Shown here: piece after piece, positions 19,999 to 29,456 of the stretch
Layout of the letters: each line of letters starts with the position of its first letter
Numbering within the stretch: position 1 is the first letter of the stretch
Source of the DNA: CBDEGR01 sp965237895
GTDB lineage: Bacteria > Acidobacteriota > Terriglobia > UBA7540 > JAPUME01
Direction: 5' to 3'
Length of the DNA: 64,000 nt
Assembly (NCBI GenBank): GCA_965237895.1
Contig: CBDEGR010000002.1
Coordinates: 62,001 to 126,000, forward strand
Program-made: the position numbers and the translations under genes
The notes under the pieces: generated by a model
Database searches by the model: none
What the model was told of the DNA's origin: nothing
The model's input: the letters and a program-made list of their open reading frames with translations, nothing else

Positions 19999-22900
19999 CA
20001 AAACTTCCTTGCCTCTATTTGATTCTATCCGAAAGCGGCTCCTCCAGCACCCGGCCTGCCGGAAGATGATCGAGCAGATTCGTGCGGGCCACGGCGCGTC
20101 CCCAAGCGGCATCACTCTGGCCGGACTGACGCGAACGGCGAAAGCGCTGGTAGCCGGGTTCGTCGTGCGGGAGCTCGACCGGCCCCTGATTTTGGTCACC
20201 GCTACGAACGAGAGCGCCGAATGGCTTTGCGAGACCCTCGCATGCTTTCTGGGCGAAGGGCGCGGCACAAAAACGGAAACCGCCGTAACCCTTCCCGCCT
20301 TCGATTGCACGCCCTACGAGGGCCGCTCGCCGCATCCGGAGATCTCCGAGACGCGCGCCGTCGCGCTTTGGAAACTGGCTACGGGACGCGCGCAGGTGGT
20401 CGTCGTTCCCCTACCCGCCGCCTTGGTTCGGCTCCAGGATGCTTCCGTCTACCGGTCGCTGGCGCTGGAGCTCGACTGCGGCAACCAGACCAGCCTGGAG
20501 GCCTTGGAAACGCATCTGCTGCGCTCGGGCTACGAACGCTCGGACCCGGTGGAGAGCGTCGGGAAGTTTTCGGTTCGCGGAGGGATTGCGGACGTCTTCT
20601 CCCCGGAGAGCAAGTGGCCCGTACGGCTGGAATTTTTCGGCGACGAGGTAGAATCGATTCGCGAATTCGATCCGGCTTCGCAGCGTTCCCGCCAACCGGT
20701 CTCAAACACAGCGCTCCTGCCTCTGAGCGAATTTCCACGGACCGCCGAATTTTTTAAGCGCCTCACCACGGTTCTTGGAAAGCAGCTTTCCGCCACCGGG
20801 GCGCGCCGTTCGATCGACGAAGCGCAACTCGAACAGTGCGGGCAGCCCTTCGCCGGCTGGGAATTTTACGCAGGCACGGCAGACGCCGCGCCGCAATCTC
20901 TCTTTTCGCTTCTCCCCGACGCCCCGGTTCTGTGGGACGAACCCACGGACCGCGAGCAACAGTTGAAGCGGTTTTACGGGCGCCTCGAAGAATCCTACGA
21001 TGGCGTCCGAGACGCCGTGCCGCCCTCGCCTACGCCGGAGAGTTTTTATTGGAAACCCGGTGATTTCCTTTCCGCCACCAGCCATCGTCCCACCCTACAC
21101 CTGAAAGAACTGCTCCTTGAAGGAGACTTCCCTACCCCGCAGCTCGCGCTTCACTCCCAGCCTCCGCCGAAATTTCACGGGCAAGTCAAGAAACTGGCCG
21201 AAGAACTCCATCGCTGGGGAAAAACACCGGGGGAGGTATATCTCACCGCTCACTCTTCGGGCCAAGTGGACCGGTTGGCGGAAATCCTTCGCGAGTACGA
21301 GGTGCCGTACCTGCGGCAGGAAGAGCCGGAAAAGCCCCCGGAGCCGAGTTCGGAAGAGAACCGGAGTGGATTCGTCCGCTTGTTCCAGTCCGAACTTTCC
21401 GAGGGCGTGGTTCTGCCTGAGCTGGCCATACGGCTGCTGAGTGAAAACGACATCTTGGGCACCTTTGCCGCCGTTGGGGCGCGCAAGGAAAAATCCCAAC
21501 TGGCCGGCTTCCTCTCGGACCTGAGAGACCTGAAGATCCGAGACTATGTGGTCCACGTGGATCACGGGATCGGAGTCTACCAGGGCTTGAAGCAGATCAC
21601 GCACGAAGGCTCGAGGCGCGACTTCATGCTGATCACCTATCAGGACGACAACAAGCTTTACGTCCCCCTGGAGCGGCTCGATCTGATTCAGAAATATCGA
21701 AGCTCCGGCAGCGGGAAACCCGCGCTGGACCGTCTGGGCGGCGGCGGCTGGGTGCGGACCAAGACACGCGTGAAGCGAGCGCTGCGGGAGATGAGCCAAG
21801 AGTTGCTGAAACTCTACGCGCAGCGGAAGATGGCCGCCGCTCCGGCCTTCGGGCCCGACTCGGAGTGGCAACGGGAGTTTGAAGCGGCCTTCGAGTTCGA
21901 GGAGACCCCAGACCAGCTCACGGCCTTACGGGACGTCAAGCGCGATCTTGAAAGCGGACAACCGATGGACCGCCTGCTGTGCGGCGACGTGGGATACGGC
22001 AAGACGGAAGTCGCCATGCGCGCCGCCTTCAAAGTGGCGCAGGAGAACAAACAGGTGGCGGTCCTTACGCCGACCACCGTCCTCGCCTTCCAGCATTACA
22101 ATACCTTCCGCCGCCGCTTCGCCGCATTTCCGGTCCGCATTGAAATGCTGAGCCGCTTCCGCTCCGCCGCGCAACAGAAGAAGACGGTTCAGGACACTGA
22201 GAGCGGGAAAGTGGACATTCTGATCGGAACCCATCGGCTGCTCTCAAAAGACGTCTCCTTCCAGAACCTGGGCCTGCTGGTCGTCGACGAAGAACAGTGT
22301 TTCGGCGTGCGCCATAAAGAGAAGCTGAAGAAACTCGGTGAAGCGGTTCACGTCCTGTCGCTTTCGGCCACACCGATTCCCAGAACGCTGAACATGTCGC
22401 TCGGCGGCCTGCGTGATCTTTCCTTGATCGAAACCCCGCCGAAGGACCGCCTGGCGATTCAGACCACGGTGGCCTCTTTCAACGAGGCCTTGATCCAGTC
22501 GGCGATTCTTTCCGAGATGGGACGCCAGGGGCAGGTCTATTTTCTCCACAACCGTGTCGAGTCGATCGATTCGATTGCCGACCTGGTCCAGCAGCTGGTT
22601 CCCACAGCGCGGCTGGCCGTCGCACACGGGCAGATGAGGGAACGGGATCTGGAAAAGGTGATGCTTCGATTCGTCGCTCACGAGTTCGACGTTCTGGTTT
22701 CAACCGCCATCATCGAGAACGGGCTCGACATTCCGCGCGTCAACACCATCCTCATCAACCGAGCCGAGCGGCTCGGCTTGGCGGACCTTTACCAATTGCG
22801 CGGGCGTGTGGGACGGTCAAACCGCCGGGCGTATGCCTACCTGATGATGCCGTCCGAAGAGACACTGACGCCGACCGCGCGGCGGCGGCTGGCCGCGCTG

Positions 22901-23515
22901 AAGGAATTTTCCGATCTCGGGTCCGGCTTTCGGTTGGCCGCGCTGGACCTGGAATTGCGCGGCGCCGGAAATCTTCTGGGCGGTGAGCAGCACGGACATT
23001 TGAACGCCGTCGGCATCGACCTCTATCTCCACATGTTGGACCAGACGGTCCGCGAACTGAAGGGGCAGCCCGTGCAGCCGGAGCTTCGAACTCAGTTGAA
23101 CCTGGGTATGGATATTCGGATTCCGGAAACCTACATCGCCGAAGAGGGACAGCGGCTTCGGATGTACAAGCGCATCTCAAGCCTCACGCAGCCCGACGAA
23201 CGCGACCGGCTGGCCGGCGAGCTGCACGACCGGTTCGGGTCGCTGCCGGATTCTGTATCAAACCTGCTCGACTATGCCGCCTTGAAGAGCGTGGCGGAGC
23301 CGATGCTTGTGGAATCCATTGATAAGAAAGAAGATAACATCTCAGTGCGGTTTTATTCGGAAGCCCGTATCGACCCGGCCCTCCTGCTGCGGTGGGTCCA
23401 GGGGCGGAAGGGAGCAAGCCTGCGGCCCAGCGGTTTGCTGAGGTTTCCCCTGGCCGAAAAAAGCGGTTCGGTAACGGGAGAAATCCGGCGCGTGTTGTTG
23501 GAACTACAAGCGTAG
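19967..23515 (+). CDS. mfd: transcription-repair coupling factor Mfd
   Basis: A translocase that removes stalled RNA polymerase from damaged DNA and recruits UvrA. Order: UvrB-homology module (about residues 1-330), a linker, the RNA polymerase-binding domain (DYVVHVDHGIGVYQGL, about residue 530), the RecG-like helicase core (Walker A GDVGYGKTEVAMRA, DEEQ box, SATPIPRTL, helicase C motifs with QLRGRVGRS), and the C-terminal TRCF domain. Length 1182 fits the family. The start is uncertain: TTG 19967 overlaps rfaE2, and TTG 20009 beyond the rfaE2 stop is another choice. Confidence 0.95.
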   Translation: MLKPSPKTTADKTSLPLFDSIRKRLLQHPACRKMIEQIRAGHGASPSGITLAGLTRTAKALVAGFVVRELDRPLILVTATNESAEWLCETLACFLGEGRGTKTETAVTLPAFDCTPYEGRSPHPEISETRAVALWKLATGRAQVVVVPLPAALVRLQDASVYRSLALELDCGNQTSLEALETHLLRSGYERSDPVESVGKFSVRGGIADVFSPESKWPVRLEFFGDEVESIREFDPASQRSRQPVSNTALLPLSEFPRTAEFFKRLTTVLGKQLSATGARRSIDEAQLEQCGQPFAGWEFYAGTADAAPQSLFSLLPDAPVLWDEPTDREQQLKRFYGRLEESYDGVRDAVPPSPTPESFYWKPGDFLSATSHRPTLHLKELLLEGDFPTPQLALHSQPPPKFHGQVKKLAEELHRWGKTPGEVYLTAHSSGQVDRLAEILREYEVPYLRQEEPEKPPEPSSEENRSGFVRLFQSELSEGVVLPELAIRLLSENDILGTFAAVGARKEKSQLAGFLSDLRDLKIRDYVVHVDHGIGVYQGLKQITHEGSRRDFMLITYQDDNKLYVPLERLDLIQKYRSSGSGKPALDRLGGGGWVRTKTRVKRALREMSQELLKLYAQRKMAAAPAFGPDSEWQREFEAAFEFEETPDQLTALRDVKRDLESGQPMDRLLCGDVGYGKTEVAMRAAFKVAQENKQVAVLTPTTVLAFQHYNTFRRRFAAFPVRIEMLSRFRSAAQQKKTVQDTESGKVDILIGTHRLLSKDVSFQNLGLLVVDEEQCFGVRHKEKLKKLGEAVHVLSLSATPIPRTLNMSLGGLRDLSLIETPPKDRLAIQTTVASFNEALIQSAILSEMGRQGQVYFLHNRVESIDSIADLVQQLVPTARLAVAHGQMRERDLEKVMLRFVAHEFDVLVSTAIIENGLDIPRVNTILINRAERLGLADLYQLRGRVGRSNRRAYAYLMMPSEETLTPTARRRLAALKEFSDLGSGFRLAALDLELRGAGNLLGGEQHGHLNAVGIDLYLHMLDQTVRELKGQPVQPELRTQLNLGMDIRIPETYIAEEGQRLRMYKRISSLTQPDERDRLAGELHDRFGSLPDSVSNLLDYAALKSVAEPMLVESIDKKEDNISVRFYSEARIDPALLLRWVQGRKGASLRPSGLLRFPLAEKSGSVTGEIRRVLLELQA

Positions 23516-23523
23516 GATATAAT
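23495..23523 (+). promoter_or_regulatory. sigma-70-like promoter before surA-like gene
   Basis: TTGTTG (23495-23500), a 17-base spacer and a perfect TATAAT (23518-23523). The -10 box begins just after the mfd stop codon, about 60 bases before the surA-like ATG, so this gene may have its own promoter. Confidence 0.5.
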
Positions 23524-23582
23524 TGGAAAGGCAGGATTTTTTCATTCTTCCCGGATTTTTCCCGGGCCGTCAGGAACAGCGC

Positions 23583-24644
23583 ATGAAACAGACTAAACAA
23601 TGGCACGAAGAATTTTCCCTGGGGAAGCTGCTCGCCCTCGGAGTGGTATTGCTGAGCCTTGCCGTGCCGGCCCAGAGCCGCCGAAAAATTATCGAACGGA
23701 TTGTGGCCCGCGTGAACGGGGAGATCATCACCTTGTCCCAAATCAAGGAGACCACAGAGCAACTCAAGGCGGAGGCGGCCAAGAATCCCAATTCCTTGAA
23801 AGCGCAGAAACAGTTCGAGGTAGCGAAGAAGAATCTTCTGCGCGATCGAATTGACGAGGCCCTCCTGGTCCAGAAGGCCAAAGATTTGGGTGTGAACGTC
23901 GACACTCAAGTGATCAAGTATCTGGACCAGTTGAGAGAGGATTTCAGCCTGGAAACCATCGAAGATCTTCAGGACATGGCGGACAAGCAAGGAATCTCCT
24001 GGGAGGATTTTCGGGAGCGCATCATGCGGCAGTATATGACGCGCGAGGTGATCTGGCGCAAGGTCCGCTCGCGGATCATCATCTCACGCGAAGAGGTCAG
24101 AAAACACTACGTGGAAAACAAAGAACAGTATCGACGAGACGAGGAAGCAAACCTGCTCCAGATCATGATCAGCCTGAAGGACCGTGAGCCGGAAGAGGCG
24201 GAAAAGATCGCCCAAGAGGTTCTGAAAAAGATCGAAGAGGAAGAGGATTTCGCCGCACTGGCCCGCAAGTATTCCGACCATTCTACGGCCTCTGCGGGAG
24301 GAGATACGGGATGGTTCAAGCGCGGAACGATGAACGCCGAGTTTGAAAATTTGGCCTTCGAGCTTCCGGTGGGAGAAACTTCCGGAATCCTTCACACGGA
24401 AGAGGACCTCCGCATCGTCAAAGTAGCCGGCCTGCATGAGGCCGGAATTGCCGGCTTTGAAGAGATGGAATCGCAGATCACGGAATTCCTCTACGCCAAG
24501 GAAATGCAACCCGAAGTCCGGGCGTACCTGACCCGACTTCGCAAGGAGAGTTACATCCGCATTATTCAGGGATACGTCGACGCGGGAGCCGCGCCCGAAG
24601 ATCCCCTGATCCAAGCCCGACGGCGTAAGCTCTCCACGCAATGA
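23583..24644 (+). CDS. SurA-like periplasmic peptidyl-prolyl isomerase
   Basis: Periplasmic folding factor for outer-membrane proteins. ATG 23583 is chosen because the signal peptide (KLLALGVVLLSLAVPAQS) begins just after it; the frame extends 20 residues further upstream without good signals. Residues 35-165 form a SurA_N-like helical region (IVARVNGEIITLSQI). About residues 185-285 form one parvulin domain (ASAGGDTGWFKRG, FELPVGETSG). One parvulin domain rather than two, and 353 residues, are common outside Proteobacteria. The next gene starts inside its last codons (ATGA overlap at 24641). Confidence 0.85.
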   Translation: MKQTKQWHEEFSLGKLLALGVVLLSLAVPAQSRRKIIERIVARVNGEIITLSQIKETTEQLKAEAAKNPNSLKAQKQFEVAKKNLLRDRIDEALLVQKAKDLGVNVDTQVIKYLDQLREDFSLETIEDLQDMADKQGISWEDFRERIMRQYMTREVIWRKVRSRIIISREEVRKHYVENKEQYRRDEEANLLQIMISLKDREPEEAEKIAQEVLKKIEEEEDFAALARKYSDHSTASAGGDTGWFKRGTMNAEFENLAFELPVGETSGILHTEEDLRIVKVAGLHEAGIAGFEEMESQITEFLYAKEMQPEVRAYLTRLRKESYIRIIQGYVDAGAAPEDPLIQARRRKLSTQ

Positions 24645-25657
24645 AGGACCGCTTCATCGCTGATCTCTCCGAACATCAAACCGTTCAGTCGGAGTTTCTC
24701 GTCAAGGAAAAGACTCTCCGTGCCCGGCGAAACGATCCCTCAAAATTCTACCTCTCGCTCAAACTCGGCGACCGCACGGGAGACCTGGAAGGTCGGGTCT
24801 GGAACAACGTGGAGGAGCTGGCCCGCCGTTTCCAGGTCCAGGACTTCATTGAGGTGGAGGGCCGCGTCGAGGTCTACCAAGGCTCGAAGCAATTGAGCAT
24901 CCGCACGCTGCGTCGATGCGAAGCGGAGGAAGTCGACCCGGCGGATTTTCTGCCCTGCACCGAAAAGGACGTGGAGCAGATGTACGCCGAAATTTCGGCG
25001 CGGATTGCGGACTTTCGGAGCAAACATTTAAAAGCGCTCCTGGAAAGCATCCTCCAGGACCCGGAACTCATGCCGCGTCTTAAACGCGCCCCGGCGGCCA
25101 TGATGATGCACCACGCCTACATCGGAGGGCTGCTCGAACACATCGCCTCCCTGATGGAACTGGCCCGGAAGATCAGCCAACATTATCCGTCCCTTGACGG
25201 GGAGTTGATCGAAGCCGGGACGGTTCTTCACGACCTGGGAAAGGTTTATGAACTCGAATACACGAAAAGTTTCGGTTACTCGACCCGCGGCCGACTGACC
25301 GGCCATATGTCGATGGCGCTCGAAATTCTGCGGGAGAAAACAGACCAGATCGGGAATTTTCCCCAGGACCTTCGGACCCGATTGGAGCACATGATCTTGA
25401 GCCACCACGGCGAGTACGAGTTCGGATCGCCCGTGCTTCCCGCTTTTCCCGAAGCCTTGGTGCTTCACCTTCTCGACCAAATCGACTCCAAGCTGCAGAG
25501 CATGGACGCCCAATATGAGCGCGACCGAGATATGCCGGGAGAATGGACCGCCCGAAATCCGGCCTTGGCGAGATTTTTGCTGAAACCCGCCGACCGCACT
25601 CCGAAATCAGAAGACGGCCCTCCCGCCGAACCCGACCTTTTTGGGAAATCAAGCTGA
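24641..25657 (+). CDS. YhaM-like 3'-5' exoribonuclease (OB fold + HD domain)
   Basis: A 338-residue protein with an N-terminal OB-fold nucleic-acid-binding domain (about residues 15-100) and an HD phosphohydrolase domain. Metal-binding residues are visible in MMMHHAYIGGLLEH, VLHDLGK and SHHGEYEFG. In B. subtilis YhaM this architecture is a 3'-5' exonuclease on RNA and single-stranded DNA. It overlaps the surA-like gene by 4 bases, so the two are translationally coupled. Confidence 0.85.
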   Translation: MKDRFIADLSEHQTVQSEFLVKEKTLRARRNDPSKFYLSLKLGDRTGDLEGRVWNNVEELARRFQVQDFIEVEGRVEVYQGSKQLSIRTLRRCEAEEVDPADFLPCTEKDVEQMYAEISARIADFRSKHLKALLESILQDPELMPRLKRAPAAMMMHHAYIGGLLEHIASLMELARKISQHYPSLDGELIEAGTVLHDLGKVYELEYTKSFGYSTRGRLTGHMSMALEILREKTDQIGNFPQDLRTRLEHMILSHHGEYEFGSPVLPAFPEALVLHLLDQIDSKLQSMDAQYERDRDMPGEWTARNPALARFLLKPADRTPKSEDGPPAEPDLFGKSS

Positions 25658-25670
25658 CCGGTTCCCACCT

Positions 25671-26132
25671 ATGAAACGTCCCGTCCATCGAAATGGAAGG
25701 AAGCAAAAGACCGCCCCAAGCGCCCGTCTCTTGGTCCCGGGACTGCCTTCCCGCGAACTCGACTGCATGAGAGCGATCTGGGAAATCGGCCGAGGCACGG
25801 TCCGGGAGATCCGGGCCCGAATCGGGGAGAAAAATTCGCTCGCCTACACCACGGTCCTCACCCTCATGGACCGCCTGCATCGCAAGGGAATGGTCCGCCA
25901 AGAGCGCCCAGGAAAAGCGTTTTGCTACAGTCCTCTCTACCAGGCCGCCGAGGTCCGTCGGGACGCCGTTCGGCGGCTTTGGGAAACCTATTTCGAAGGG
26001 TCCGCATCGAACCTTGTCCGGTTCCTGGAGATCCCCTCGCCGCCGTCCTCCGGCGCGAAGCGGACCGGGCGGAGGGGAAGAGGCCCGATAAAACCTGCAT
26101 CCAACGGCCGGGTCCGGAAACGGACGGCTTAA
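25671..26132 (+). CDS. BlaI/MecI-family winged-helix regulator
   Basis: A 153-residue protein with a basic N-terminal leader and a BlaI-type winged helix (LPSRELDCMRAIWEIGRGTV, then LAYTTVLTLMDRLHRKGMV). The family represses operons as dimers. BlaI/MecI are released by cleavage triggered by a BlaR/MecR sensor; no BlaR-type protease is nearby. The C-terminus is Pro/Arg-rich and ends VRKRTA. ATG 25671 lies 13 bases after the yhaM stop. The PilZ frame follows in another frame at once. Confidence 0.85.
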   Translation: MKRPVHRNGRKQKTAPSARLLVPGLPSRELDCMRAIWEIGRGTVREIRARIGEKNSLAYTTVLTLMDRLHRKGMVRQERPGKAFCYSPLYQAAEVRRDAVRRLWETYFEGSASNLVRFLEIPSPPSSGAKRTGRRGRGPIKPASNGRVRKRTA

Positions 26133-26475
26133 AAACGGAAAGGAACGGAGAGTTCAGCAACGAACCAAAGCCGCGATCCCCCTTGAAATCGATGGTAAGG
26201 ATGAAAACGGGGAATCGTTTAAGGAAGCGGTCACCGCGCTGGAGTTGAGCCGCCGCGGGACCTCTTTTCTCACCGGCCGATCCTACGGGGAAGAATCGCA
26301 GGTGAGCGTCACGATTCCGGGCCGCGGCCCCTTCCGGCCCCACCAGGGTCCGACTGAATTTGTGGCGCGGGCCGTCGTCGTCCGCGTTTCTCGCCTGAAG
26401 GAAGAAGACCGAAATCGGGTAAGCCTGCGTTTTCTGGGATCGACTTTTCCCACCTACACATCCGAAAAGACTTAG
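26092..26475 (+). CDS. PilZ-domain protein without a recognisable start codon
   Basis: The frame is open from the TAA at 26089 to the TAG at 26473. It carries a PilZ-like sequence: RVQQR (RxxxR, from 26149), then IPLEIDGKDENGESFKEAVT and ELSRRG, which matches the DxSxxG position with Glu for Asp. PilZ domains usually bind cyclic di-GMP; the Glu change makes binding uncertain. No ATG, GTG or TTG precedes the RxxxR motif; TTG 26245 would remove it. Either the frame is joined to the BlaI-type gene by a +1 shift near 26130, a start is non-standard (CTG 26095), or there is a sequence error. A GGAACGGAG box at 26141-26149 may be a ribosome site. Confidence 0.6.
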   Translation, partial: NLHPTAGSGNGRLKNGKERRVQQRTKAAIPLEIDGKDENGESFKEAVTALELSRRGTSFLTGRSYGEESQVSVTIPGRGPFRPHQGPTEFVARAVVVRVSRLKEEDRNRVSLRFLGSTFPTYTSEKT

Positions 26476-27437
26476 CTCAGCGGGGAAGAGGTTTTTCTCC
26501 GTACGGTTCCCTTTTCCGCTTGCCACTGCCGATAGGCGTCGCTGCGTCGGAGTCCCCGCTCGCGGGCCACTTGCTTCACCGCTTCTTTTTCCCCGGCGTC
26601 CGTCTCATCCATCAACTGCGCTACCTGCCCGGCCAGAGAAAGCTCCCGGCCCGGCAACCGGGCCGGCTCCTCTCCCAGGGGAGCAATCAACAAAGTGATC
26701 TCACCCCGAACGGGCGAATTCTCCAGCCTGGTGAACAAAGCGCTGAGGCGGCCCCGGAGAAATTCTTCATGAACCTTCGTGAGCTCCCGGGCCATCACCG
26801 CCTCGCGATCGCCCAGGATATTCCGCATCTCTGCCAGGGTCTCTTGAATCCGGTGCGGAGCCTCGTAGAAGATCAGCGTATTCGGAACGCATTGAAGCTC
26901 CTTCAGGACCTTCGACCGCGCCGCCCGCTTCGACGGCAGGAAGCCCTGGAAGAAGAACCGATCGAGAGGCAGTCCGGAGGCGATCAGCGCCGCGACAAAA
27001 GCCGCCGGTCCGGGCACCGGCACCACCGGAATGTGGTGGCGAACCGCCAACGCCACCAAGCGATAGCCGGGGTCGGAAATGAGCGGCATTCCAGCGTCCG
27101 AGACCAGCGCCACTGTCGCTCCCTCCTCAAGACGGACGATCAGTTCCGGCGCCCGGGTCCATTCGTTGTGCTCATGGTAGCTGACGACCGGTTTCGAAAT
27201 CTCATATCGGTCCAGTAATTTTCTGGTTTGCCGCGTATCCTCACAGGCGACCAAGTCCGCTTCCCTCAAGACGCGCAGGGCTCTCAGCGTGATGTCTTCC
27301 AGGTTCCCGATCGGCGTACCCACCAGATAAAGCGAGCCGGGAGGGGCCGGACGAGGAGCGCGGGGAGAAGGCGAGGCGGCTTGGGATGATCTCAGATTGC
27401 GCTTCGGTTTCGTACTCTTCGTCTTCGTCTTCGTCAT
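26472..27437 (-). CDS. rsmI: 16S rRNA 2'-O-ribose C1402 methyltransferase
   Basis: Methylates C1402 in the decoding centre of 16S rRNA. The protein has the SAM-dependent tetrapyrrole-methylase fold: GSLYLVGTPIGNLEDITLRALRVL, EDTRQTRKLLDRY, SDAGMPLISDPG and FYEAPHRI are all typical. ATG 27437 gives 321 residues with a short Lys/Pro-rich leader; the frame runs upstream for 88 implausible residues. Its stop overlaps the stop of the convergent PilZ frame (TTAG at 26472-26475). Confidence 0.93.
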   Translation of the reverse strand: MTKTKTKSTKPKRNLRSSQAASPSPRAPRPAPPGSLYLVGTPIGNLEDITLRALRVLREADLVACEDTRQTRKLLDRYEISKPVVSYHEHNEWTRAPELIVRLEEGATVALVSDAGMPLISDPGYRLVALAVRHHIPVVPVPGPAAFVAALIASGLPLDRFFFQGFLPSKRAARSKVLKELQCVPNTLIFYEAPHRIQETLAEMRNILGDREAVMARELTKVHEEFLRGRLSALFTRLENSPVRGEITLLIAPLGEEPARLPGRELSLAGQVAQLMDETDAGEKEAVKQVARERGLRRSDAYRQWQAEKGTVRRKTSSPLS

Positions 27438-27515
27438 GATCCTCGTCGCGTCAACATCGCCCTCCGCAGAAGCCGTCCCCGACCTGCTGCCTTCCGAATC
27501 AAACAAACCTCCCGA

Positions 27516-27549
27516 AAAACAAAACCCCCGCTCACAGTGCGAGCGAGGG
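27516..27549 (-). terminator. rho-independent terminator of the tonB-exb-TPR run
   Basis: Read on the minus strand: CCCTCGCTC, a 7-base loop, GAGCGGGGG (9 pairs, one G-T), then TTTTGTTTT. It lies about 30 bases after the stop of the TPR lipoprotein gene and before rsmI. Confidence 0.75.
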
Positions 27550-27579
27550 TCTGGAATTCCAAAAGCAAGGACTCCCTTC

Positions 27580-28401
27580 CTACTCGGCTTTCGCAGAAAT
27601 GCTCTCCTGCTTGATTTCCAGCGATTTTTTACTCCAAGAATCGGCCATATCGAAATCAGCGTTTCTCTCACTGCTGTCCGCTTGGAGATCCGCCCGCTCA
27701 CGGTAAAGAAGGTTCAAGTAGTCCATCGCGCCCGTATGGTTGGGCTTCAGCTCGATCGCCCTTTTCAACATGTGGATGCCTTCTGCGACAATTTCCTCAT
27801 TTATTTCAGCCAGATCTTCCCGGTCACGCCGTGGAAGCGGCACATCCGGTTTGGTATGAATCTTTAGGTCCATGCGATATCCCATCCGTTTGGGATAGGC
27901 AAGGGCCCAGTCGAGGACCCCTACCCAGTAGCGAGATTCCGGGTTGTTAGGGTCGATCTTGATCCGCTTTTTCTGGTAGATCTTGGCATCCTCAAATCTC
28001 TCCATCTGGAAATAGATGCCGCCGATCCCGCCCAAAGCAGTGTCTCTGACCACCGTGTGCTCTTCCGTCCAGTCCTCTTCCAGCTCGGCCTCCACCGCTT
28101 CCACAACCCTTTCGAACTCTACAATGGCTTCTTCGCCGATCTTCACGTTCTCTTCCGACTTTCCGCCGGGAATGTACTGGCTGACCATAGCGTTTGCCAG
28201 GAACAGCTTGGCGTTCAACAGACTCGGGTCCAAGTCGACGGCATTCCGGAAATAGTCCGTCGCGATTTGGAACTGGCCGCTACGGAAAGCCTGAGCTCCT
28301 TTCCGGTACTGGTCGCGCGCCTTCAGCCACCGGCAGCCGGATGAGGCTACCAACGCCGTCCCCACCAGAAAAACTATCACGGTTAATTTGAGGTGCTTCA
28401 C
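27580..28401 (-). CDS. TPR-repeat lipoprotein
   Basis: A 273-residue protein with a lipoprotein signal (VGTALVASSGC, Cys about residue 23) and tetratricopeptide repeats (ARDQYRKGAQAFRSGQFQIATDYFRNAVDLDP, then a repeat around YWVGVLDWA and one near HMLKRAIELKPNHTGAMDYL). Such proteins act as protein-protein scaffolds at the membrane. It is the last gene of the tonB-exbB-exbD-exbD run and is followed by a terminator, so it probably works with that energy-transducing complex. Confidence 0.85.
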   Translation of the reverse strand: MKHLKLTVIVFLVGTALVASSGCRWLKARDQYRKGAQAFRSGQFQIATDYFRNAVDLDPSLLNAKLFLANAMVSQYIPGGKSEENVKIGEEAIVEFERVVEAVEAELEEDWTEEHTVVRDTALGGIGGIYFQMERFEDAKIYQKKRIKIDPNNPESRYWVGVLDWALAYPKRMGYRMDLKIHTKPDVPLPRRDREDLAEINEEIVAEGIHMLKRAIELKPNHTGAMDYLNLLYRERADLQADSSERNADFDMADSWSKKSLEIKQESISAKAE

Positions 28402-28463
28402 ATCGCATCTCCTTCTTCACCGGAATTTGAAACCCCAGCGACATTTTTTCTTTTCCGCTTCGG

Positions 28464-28907
28464 CTACCGGCTCTGCGAACGAATCTCCTCGGTCAGCAAA
28501 CCGATCTTTTCGATCGCCGCCCCGCGGCTCACGTCAATCACCACAGCCACGTCGCCAAACGGGAGCGAGTCGGCTCCTTGGACGAACATCACTCGCTCAC
28601 TGCGGGTCTTGAAGATATCCTCCAGGCGGGCTCCCAGCAGCCGGAATGCCACTTCCTCCTGATTCACCTTGACCCGTCTCGTAATCGGGAATTCCGCATC
28701 CAGCGTTACCACCACCGTACGGTTCAGCACTTCTTGGCTGGCCCGTTCTGCATCCGGATTCGGAAGCGGAACCAGGGCGTCCAACCCTTCCGGCTCCATG
28801 GGCGTGATCACCATGAAGATGATGATCAGCACCAACAGCACATCGATCAAAGGGGTGATATTGATGTCCGACATCGCTCCCCCTCCACCACTTATTGATA
28901 TTGCCAT
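28464..28907 (-). CDS. exbD: ExbD/TolR-family protein (second copy)
   Basis: A 147-residue inner-membrane protein with one N-terminal helix holding the proton-path Asp (NITPLIDVLLVLIIIFMV) and a periplasmic domain. With ExbB and TonB it uses the proton gradient to power outer-membrane transport. AAGGAG lies just before the ATG. A related copy lies directly upstream. Two ExbD proteins with one ExbB are common in acidobacteria and may form a mixed dimer in the channel. Confidence 0.9.
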   Translation of the reverse strand: MAISISGGGGAMSDINITPLIDVLLVLIIIFMVITPMEPEGLDALVPLPNPDAERASQEVLNRTVVVTLDAEFPITRRVKVNQEEVAFRLLGARLEDIFKTRSERVMFVQGADSLPFGDVAVVIDVSRGAAIEKIGLLTEEIRSQSR

Positions 28908-29012
28908 ACAATTCTCCTTGACCTATTACCTGAAGCCCACCCCTCGCCGCTCAACATGGGATCGAGCGCCGCCCCGCCAATTATATAAGGGCATCGTTAA
29001 TCGTTACGGGAC

Positions 29013-29456
29013 CTACAGGGCGCCTGGACCCGGCTGAGTAGGACTCTGCAGGATTCGTTCCGTAATTAAGCCGATATGGTCGACGCCGGCCCCGCGAACG
29101 CCGTTCACCACCTTCACCACGTCACCGTACTTCGCCCGCGCATCGGCCTTCACATAGACTGTTTTGTCCAGTTTCTGAGCGACCATGTCCAGCACCTTCA
29201 CGGTGATTTCGTCCGGTTCGATCCTCTCCTTGCCCAGGAAGATCCGGCCGTCGCGGGTCACCGCCAACAACACGGCATCCTCTTTGTCGGCGTCCGCCAT
29301 CATGCGAGGATTCCTGGTGGGGACCAAGTCCACGCTCATGCCCCTCTGGAGCATGGGCGTAATCACCATAAAAATGATCAGCAAGACCAGCATCACGTCG
29401 GCCATCGGTGTGACGTTGATTTCAGAAGTGACCGGAGGCGCTTTATATTTTCCCAT
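29013..29456 (-). CDS. exbD: ExbD/TolR-family protein (first copy)
   Basis: A 147-residue protein with an N-terminal membrane helix containing the conserved Asp (INVTPMADVMLVLLIIFMV) and a periplasmic part ending PTQPGPGAL. Its ATG overlaps the exbB stop (TAATG), so the two are translationally coupled. It differs clearly from the second copy after the membrane helix. Confidence 0.9.
   Translation of the reverse strand: MGKYKAPPVTSEINVTPMADVMLVLLIIFMVITPMLQRGMSVDLVPTRNPRMMADADKEDAVLLAVTRDGRIFLGKERIEPDEITVKVLDMVAQKLDKTVYVKADARAKYGDVVKVVNGVRGAGVDHIGLITERILQSPTQPGPGAL

Noticed and set aside
26245..26475. TTG 26245 as the real start of the PilZ gene
   Set aside because: It would remove the RxxxR motif and the first strands of the domain, which are clearly encoded upstream in the same frame.
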